A DNA stretch of 64,000 nt from Selaginella moellendorffii (lineage: Eukaryota; Streptophyta; Lycopodiopsida; Selaginellales; Selaginellaceae), in NCBI RefSeq assembly GCF_000143415.4, contig NW_003314303.1, positions 1,499,508 through 1,563,507 of the forward strand, written 5' to 3'. The position numbers and the translations under genes were made by a program. Shown piece after piece: positions 58,320 through 64,000 of the stretch (the first letter of the stretch is position 1; every line of letters begins with the position of its first letter). The notes beneath the pieces are model-generated. The model was not told the DNA's origin and ran no database searches. It saw only the letters and a program-made list of their open reading frames with translations.

Positions 58320-59223
58320 GTAAATAATAATACATCCATTCCTAACCTTTTACCATTTCTAACATTATTCATGTAGGTCGCAGAGCAAATGGTAAGTAGA
58401 GATTATTCAGTTGAATTTACAAACTCTAACCTTTAGTGTCAAGGAAGGATAGTGCCAAGCAAGGGTCGAAACGTATGTCCAATCCTTCAGAATCAGCAGT
58501 GCGCCCAAGTGATATCGGTCCTAGTTCCTCAATAGCAGTTGATGGTAAATACAGTATAGTCGATTCAATGTGCTAATGAGTTTGTTTTTAGTAGCACGGG
58601 AGGATACCATCTCAATCGAAGGGAGATATTTGGACATGCATATGGATCCGCCAGTGGACTCTACTTGGCTGCAAGAGTCATCAGAGCTGGTGGAGGCTAC
58701 TATCCATATCAACGCCAAGCAAGCTGACCACGCTCCACTTGATGCTGCCCATACCACTGAGTCAATCTTGTCCACGTATCCAACTGACGGTGACCAGGCG
58801 CCATTGGACCCACATGAGGCCGCCCCAGCCGCCGAGCCGGTCGTATCCTCATTTCCAACGGACTCAACGTGTGCCCAATCGTCTGACTACGCGCCGTTGG
58901 AACCTCCCTACACCGCCCCTGCTGCCTGTTCGGTCATGTCCACTTTGCCAACGGAGGCACCAGCTGAAATGGCGTGTGATCACACGCCATCGGAACCACC
59001 CCATGCCACTGTTGAGCCAGTTGTACCAGAGTCTACAGCTAAAATGGCATGTGCCCACATGCCATCGGATGCGATTGACCCCACATTGCAGAGGAGAGTA
59101 TTTCCGCCCTTCACATTTCCTCGACCAAAACCCTCTCAACGACCATCGGGAGCAACATTCGCTAATATTGTAGATGGTAAAATTGACTTGTACCATTTTT
59201 TATGCTGACGCATTTCATTTCAG
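58320..59223 (+). other. Four further phase-1 introns and a 15-nt micro-exon
   Basis: Introns 58320-58376 (57 nt), 58392-58436 (45 nt), 58545-58591 (47 nt) and 59177-59223 (47 nt), all GT...AG, all phase 1, none with the palindrome. The micro-exon 58377-58391 encodes about GRRAN across its junctions. Confidence 0.65.
58969..59065. repeat. Two 22-bp palindromes in coding exon sequence
   Basis: 58969-58990 is a perfect 22-bp palindrome (ATGGCGTGTGA and its reverse complement). 59044-59065 has one central mismatch. Both are translated in the same phase (EMACDHTPSE and KMACAHMPSD), giving a repeated peptide within a Pro/Ala/Thr-rich stretch. Confidence 0.92.
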
Positions 59224-60086
59224 AGTCACGGCGAAGGTACTGTATCGTTTTTGATCTGAACGGTGTCCTTTTCTCCCATGAGCGTGGCTCGTCCTCGAAT
59301 GTCATTGCACCCTCCAAAGCCTGCGGTCGCAAGTTGGTCAAAAGAGACAGATTCACATTAATCACACGGGAGAAACTGCGGGATCTAATAATGACCATGC
59401 GACACTTAAAACAGAGGGTCGGGTTCAATTTGCAATTGGGAGTTTAGACATCCATGATGCGCCACAATGCATTAACGTTGCTACAGATGATGCACGATCA
59501 GACGCGAGTAATATTACCATTTGACTTTCTCCTAACGCAGGAGGATTGCTTGACTATGGTCCATGTGAGGGGTAGCAAGCCCATCTTCGTCAAGCCAGAG
59601 GCTGTAGTGATGAACCGGACTGCTAGCTCAAGTGAAATCCTCATCATCGATGACTCGCCGATTAAAACTGCAGCGAACACGCACACATATGCAGTGCACC
59701 CCATCTCTTGCAGTATGGAAACTAGGGAGAAGAAACCGTATGTTCTGGGGGACCTTGCAAAACGGCTTGGAGCGATGGTGATAGAGAACCGGCCAGTCCA
59801 GGAGGTGGCTGCAGAAATCAACCAAATGGCAGATGGAACGGTATATCAGAAGCCATTTGATCGGACAGACACCAGTCATCATTTATGGCATGTATATTGT
59901 CTAGCCAAGCACTATCCGCATCTCCATAATCTGCTCAACCGGATGGGTTCTTCGACCACTGAACATGAGCGTGGACGTATTAGAGAAGAGATGGCATTAC
60001 TATTGGGTTTAAATCCTGATAGTGTGGAGAGTGATGAAATTCCAAGATTATTGTATAGGCGTTGGAGGCAAAAAATAACAGTCTGA
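59224..60086 (+). pseudogene. FCP1/NIF-type HAD phosphatase-like domain (last exon of the ParB-like gene)
   Basis: Begins SRRRYCIVFDLNGVLFSHER: HAD motif I with the nucleophile Asp, but the usual second acid reads Asn (DLN instead of DxD), as in some plant FCP1-like proteins. The later ILIIDDSPIKTAANTHTYAV matches the FCP1/NIF motif (l.DDSP.....N....). A Thr/Ser motif II and Lys motif III lie between (LITREKLRDLI, KPIFVKPEAVV), the assignment being tentative. TAG at 59445 breaks the domain after NLQLGV, and the frame goes on unchanged at 59448. The C-terminal 100 residues (HLWHVYCLAKHYPHLHNLLN) are not known to me. FCP1-type enzymes dephosphorylate Ser in proteins such as the RNA polymerase II tail; whether this one is active is unknown. 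Confidence 0.7.
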
Positions 60087-60504
60087 GATGGCATGTATTT
60101 ATTTAAAAATGTAACTTATTATGGCATGGGGTTCCATGCCATTGTATTAATATTAAAAGACAATTCTTTGAGAGGATTTGCATTATACTAGAAGTGTTAC
60201 AGCATGTTATTGGAAGTCTACGAAGTTGTTTTATTAATAATGGGAAAGTAAAGATTGAATGGGGACTTGGGCTCCACCTAGACTCGGAGCAACTGAGCCA
60301 ATATTAAAAGGATGGAAAGAAATTGGATGACGATGACAAGGAGAAGAGAGAGGTGAAGCAGTGGCAGGGGGAGGAGAAGTGATTGAGTAGACATTTCCTT
60401 GTTTAAAATAAAATGGCATGTGCCTCAATGCAATTGAATTTTGTTATATTTATATACTATATAAAGGTTTGGAAACCTTATTTTACAAGTGGGATAATGA
60501 CAAT
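60087..60504. other. Right subterminal non-coding region with palindromes and a hairpin
   Basis: Palindromes at 60121-60142 and 60413-60434 and a left half-copy at 60088-60096. A hairpin at 60487-60512 (AAGTGGGA, 10-nt loop, TCCCACTT) pairs the inner part of the right TIR with a second copy of itself. No gene. Confidence 0.75.
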
Positions 60505-60528
60505 TCCCACTTTAACGAAATAGAGCTT
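60505..60528 (-). repeat. Right terminal inverted repeat, 24 bp
   Basis: Exact reverse complement of 48140-48163. Followed by ATTG at 60529-60532. Confidence 0.9.
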
Positions 60529-60532
60529 ATTG

Positions 60533-62387
60533 CCAACTATTGCAAAAAAAAAATTCCTTAATTTGTTTCATTTTTTCCTTTCTGCCCCAACACTTCAAAC
60601 TTTTTCTTCTTCGGAGGAGGGGGTAGAGGGGATGGATGGGAGTTCAGCCCCGACGATAAATTGAGGATGAGTGAATATGGTAGTGAAGTGAGGACAAACG
60701 ACATGGATTATAAAGTGAAGATGAGCATAATGAATCCAAATGGAACATCTAACCTTGATGTAGTGAGGCTGAATGAATGTAATAGTGGAGTAAGGTCAAA
60801 CATAAATAGCAAAGTGAAGAGAAACATAACAAGTCCAAATGGAGTTAATGCTTTAAAACTTTTTTTCCTTTAAAGAGGGGATAAAGAGGATGTGAAGGAT
60901 GAACGGAGTGGGTCTGACTTCCCATATGCAGTGCTAAACAAGGACAATGGTTTTGCTTATAATTCTATATTTGAGTTAATAATGGTCTTGGAGGATCGTC
61001 GACATATGATGATAAGGAGGTCGTTATTTTCAATTGCAAGATCAAAGTCTTGTAGCGCTTCCAGCAAGCTCGAGAGCCACAGAGGCTGTAGAGAATTAAG
61101 CAAAACTATTATATTTAGAACACACTATAACAGCTTTATGCACTCATCTATGCTTCTCCAGTATTTCTATGCCATTGTGTCAAGCTTGGTTTGCATCGAG
61201 GGTTCGTAAGTCTCGGATACAGGAATGCCCGTGAATCTCTTCTCATTGTTTTCCTGATCAGAAATTTAATTAATATCAAGATTTACACTAGGATTGGAAC
61301 ATTATCCGGCATATCACTTTAGAGGTGAGGACATATTGAAGCCGATGAAGAAGATGGCTCAGAGAAACAAGATATATCTCTCTAGAAAAATGTCATTGTT
61401 AACAAAAGGGTTCGTGACAATGTCTTTTCATTCTCTAGTAAACTTAGTGACATGATGTATTGTTTGTTACAATAGTACTTTATGGATTGTAGTGGCTCTC
61501 AAAATCCTTTACTTAGGTTCAAAGTTATAATTGTGTGGTTGATTTGAGCATTTAGGAGTTGCATATAGAGGTGTAACTGATTCACTAGAATTCTGTAATC
61601 GGCTGATGTTTATGCCATAGCTTTGGGTTTTATTTAAGTCATGGTTATCAACAACTTTGTTGATGGTTTTGTAGAAATTTCAAATTTTTGTGGTGATTTA
61701 TAATTGCCTAGCACACTAGCTCTAGATATTCCACTTACCTTATTATTATCACTTTTTCATCTTCTGGAGGGAAGGCTAATGTAAGGTTTGTAAATACATA
61801 TATGTATATATATGTATTACTCTGGCCAAGTAATACACTAATTATAGTATTATAACATATTGAAAATTTTAATTTATTTAAATATTATTAATATATATTT
61901 GTGAGGTTTAAACCCCTACTTATATACAAGAATGGATGGACTAGATTCAATCCTAAATGGACGAACATAGAAGTGTCAAGAATGAGTCTGAAAAGGAGTT
62001 AAAGAAAGAGTCTAAGATGGACTTGAGATAATAAAATATTTTTTATTCTGTTAAATTAATAAACATGGTGGGAAATGTTTGTCCTAAAATATTTATTATG
62101 AATTTGGTAAATTTGATGTTATAATTTCAAGTTTAACAATGATTATCAAATATAAAAAATACAATTCTAAATAGATAGTTTATATGCTATACTACTATAA
62201 TTACGATAATTATTCAAACATGTTTGGATATTTGTAGCAGATTTTAAAAAATGCCAAAATAATATAAAACTGGTTTTGTTTCATAACCTTGATTATTTAA
62301 ATAACAAATTTGATCAATTGCATTTAAATCCAACATAATTATTTGGAATAATCAACAATTCAAAAGTGTTTGTATGATCTTTTATAA
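60533..62387. other. AT-rich spacer before the P450 gene
   Basis: No recognisable gene. Contains a diverged tandem pair of about 100 bp (60668-60766 and 60767-60860; shared words GTGAAGA, ATAATGAATCCAAATGGA). A small inverted motif TGTATTAC...GTAATACA lies at 61817-61841, with wording shared with 32264-32330, and 61905-61970 matches 32335-32400 in reverse complement. The region just downstream of the P450 stop (62388) should hold its 3' UTR. Confidence 0.5.
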
Positions 62388-63982
62388 TTACAGGAGTTTT
62401 GAAACTCTTACCGAATAGAAGTCTCGTGGCCTTGGATGTGGCAAGTAAGAAACTTTGCTGTTGGGATTCAAGGCAGTCCACCTACAAAGCCCATGTAAAG
62501 TAAGACGCACAAATAATACATCTTCACCTGTAGCCAGTAACGAAGTAATGGACGACAATGAAGATTTGAAGCTTGGCAAGCTCGTTACCAGGACAAGTTC
62601 GATTTCCCATCCCAAAGGGTATGAACGTGAATGGAGATGCTCCATATTTCTAGTGGAAAACCCCAGCCAGAGTTACAGAGGAAGGCTTTGAGAATTTAGT
62701 ACCTCCCAGCGCTCTGGATCGAATTTTTCCGGGTCGGGGTGGACGTGTGGATCCATGTGTACTTGTCTTAGCCACGCTTCCGCATGCCACCCTTTGGGAA
62801 TGGTAAAGCCTATGCATGGAATGCAATGTGAGAAAATCACTTGAAAGATGAAAAGCACACTCACCATTAAACTCGACATCTACCAAGGCTCTTCTGAAGA
62901 CCATTGGCGAGATATTTGCAAGTCGCAGTGTTTCGTCGACAACCTGGGAAAAGAAGAGACAAAATCAGGAATGAAAACAAGGAAAAATGGCCAGCACTGA
63001 CACTAGAAAGGTAGCGCATTCTTTTGATGTCTGAAAGGTTGAGCATTTCCCCTTCTGAAATGCATTTAGCAATGCCATCTTGCTCGGTCTGAATAAGAAA
63101 GATTGTATGTTTGTATGAAACTGCCAAGGTTTACCTTCACTTTCTCGAGCACATCAGGATTTTGCTTCAGGAAAATCATCAGCCACATGATGACATGAGC
63201 CGTCGAGTCGTGACCAGCGTTCATGTACATGTTGAGCACGTCTATGATTTGAGCGTCTTCCAGAGCCTCTCCTTTGTCATCTAGCTGATCCATGAGCAAC
63301 GAAAGAATGTTTGTTTCCTGTGGCTTTCCAGAAGCTCTTCGCTGGTTGATCACGTCCTGGATAAGCTTGATGAGCTTTCGCCTCGCCTGAGAATGGGAAA
63401 ACGTCACAAAGCTGTGTAGGACAACGCATGTGGCTTTTACCTTCAAGGCTTTGTTGTAGGCAGTCCCAGGGAAGTTGATGGGAAGAGCACGAATGCCTTG
63501 GTTGACAATGTAGTACAAGGAGAAAGTCTCATCCACGTCGAGACTGGAGTCTTTCCCATATAAAATGTGGAGGACAGTTAGAAACGTGAACTGTCATATC
63601 AGAAAAACCCAGTGTCAACAAGAAAACTACGACAAAGAGGAAGTAAACATCGCTTACCCTTCTCATCTCGGTAAGAAGAACGATCTTATCCTGCGCAGAC
63701 CACCTCGCAAGGCACGCTTTTATGTTGTTGACGATGAGAGGCACATACTGCTCTAGAGCTTTGGGACTGTTCACAGCGGGCTCGGTAAGCTTCCGGAGCT
63801 TGAAGTGGCTCTCTCCAGTTAATCCCGCAAACGAATTTCGTCCCATGAGCTCAACAGCGCTCTCCGGCCATCCTGTCTCAAAGCTGTCTTTGGAGAGCAC
63901 GAATTTGCATGCCTCTGGTGTGGCAGCCAGGACGGTGGGCTGCCAGAACAGAAACGCCTTGTAAAAACCCACTCGATTGTAC
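62388..63982 (-). CDS. KAO: Cytochrome P450, CYP88-like (ent-kaurenoic acid oxidase-like), 5' end outside the window
   Basis: Eight exons on the minus strand: 63982-63658, 63590-63441, 63386-63135, 63088-63002, 62943-62865, 62809-62703, 62649-62528 and 62481-62388, with GT...AG introns of 46-67 nt. The first exon here begins at an acceptor, so upstream exons with the membrane anchor are missing. P450 landmarks: [10 protein letters not shown] (I-helix oxygen-binding motif), VDETLR (ExxR), FDPERW and [15 protein letters not shown] (heme Cys loop), all intact. Phrases such as [29 protein letters not shown] and [17 protein letters not shown] match my memory of CYP88A, the ER enzyme that oxidises ent-kaurenoic acid to GA12 in gibberellin synthesis. 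It could be another CYP85-clan member. One donor is GTCAGT (63001). No break is seen in the visible part. Confidence 0.85.
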
Positions 63983-64000
63983 CTGGAAACCAAGAAGAAG

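Larger units (their letters stand above)
54464..60086 (+). pseudogene. Multi-exon gene: ParB-like domain, charged middle, FCP1/HAD-like phosphatase domain
   Basis: Reconstructed exons: 54464-54466 (ATG alone), 54706-55884, 55939-57262, 57313-57399, 57438-57527, 57577-57720, 57768-58319, 58377-58391, 58437-58544, 58592-59176, 59224-60086. All introns are GT...AG, and the frame is kept across every junction. It is interrupted by TGA at 57052 and TAG at 59445. ParB-like part at about 55355-55660: VYTIDVSRIDIQSKYNHRLV, then FYAVSGQHSSLAMQEI, matching the NHR and GQH(S) wording of ParB/Srx-type domains. A basic linker rich in Lys precedes it. Middle: KKDKQTSNRKKG and acidic DEEEDKEEEDEEEEDEED. C-terminus: see the entry at 59224. 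If the 57052 TGA were a true end, the ParB part would be a separate gene. Continuous frame and splice phase argue against that. Likely nuclear (inference). Confidence 0.65.
48140..60528. mobile_element. Large TIR DNA transposon with transposase-like, ParB-like and phosphatase-like genes
   Basis: Terminal inverted repeats of 24 bp, identical at both ends (48140-48163 and 60505-60528), begin AAGCTCTATTTCG and end AAAGTGGGA. ATTG lies directly outside both (48136-48139 and 60529-60532), a 4-bp target duplication. Within 12,389 bp there are two divergently arranged genes: a transposase-like gene on the minus strand (51897-48829) and a multi-exon gene on the plus strand (54464-60086). They share a 2.57-kb regulatory region. 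A 22-bp palindrome occurs about 17 times clearly and six times in weaker form inside these limits and nowhere else that I noticed. I do not recognise the combination as a named superfamily. Four nonsense codons suggest this copy is inactive. Confidence 0.85.

Noticed and set aside
48684-60434. CRISPR-like array of the 22-bp repeats
   Set aside because: Spacing ranges from tens of bases to kilobases, the copies vary, and they lie in introns and exons of a eukaryotic element.

Overview
The window looks like a heterochromatic, transposon-rich piece of a land-plant nuclear genome, most likely a lycophyte such as Selaginella (inference). The reasons are a plant EIN3/EIL factor, a plant OSCA-type channel, a CYP88-like P450 with introns of only about 46-67 nt, TTTAGGG telomere-type repeats, plant chromoviruses and TRIMs. 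There are no prokaryotic signals. Only three ordinary host genes are visible, all on the minus strand: an intronless OSCA4-type channel (26603-29101), an intronless EIN3/EIL factor (29258-31207) and the 3' part of an ent-kaurenoic-acid-oxidase-like P450 (62388-63982, continuing past the window edge). Nearly everything else is mobile DNA at different stages of decay.

Layout: 1-1509 is AT-rich with no gene. 1510-8959 is a complete but apparently non-coding LTR retrotransposon in minus orientation (1.66-1.68 kb LTRs, GGTTT target duplication, a 100-N assembly gap). 10501-14341 is a giant inverted repeat carrying Ulp1-protease-like remnants. 14700-16880 is decayed minus-strand coding DNA. 19276-25559 is a decayed Ty3 element with a 176-bp LTR. 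It has been invaded by a TRIM, a captured PPR-gene fragment, a chromovirus LTR piece and a solo copy of the LTR seen at 1510 (perfect ATATG duplication). 26603-31207 is the GC-rich host-gene island. 32950-33522 is a second TRIM. 33690-46553 is a decayed Ty3 chromovirus, split at 38937-44512 by a second chromodomain element of a different lineage that appears to use Tf1-type self-priming. 46887-47710 is an older chromovirus LTR.

The most interesting object is 48140-60528. It is bounded by perfect 24-bp terminal inverted repeats with ATTG on both outer sides, and I read it as one 12.4-kb DNA transposon. It carries a minus-strand transposase-like gene (DUF7869-type core, 51897-48829). Opposite it is a divergent multi-exon gene (54464-60086) that joins a ParB-like domain, a basic/acidic low-complexity middle and an FCP1/HAD phosphatase-like domain. 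The element is sprinkled with about 17 clear and six weaker copies of a 22-bp palindrome (ATGGCRTGNGG and its reverse complement). I did not see this palindrome elsewhere in the window. Copies lie in the shared promoter region, in the introns (often just before the 3' splice site) and inside exons in frame. ParB-family proteins classically bind palindromic sites, so the proteins and the repeats may form one recognition system (hypothesis). Both genes in this copy carry nonsense codons, so it is probably inactive.

All calls come from reading the sequence and from remembered family features. No database search was possible.
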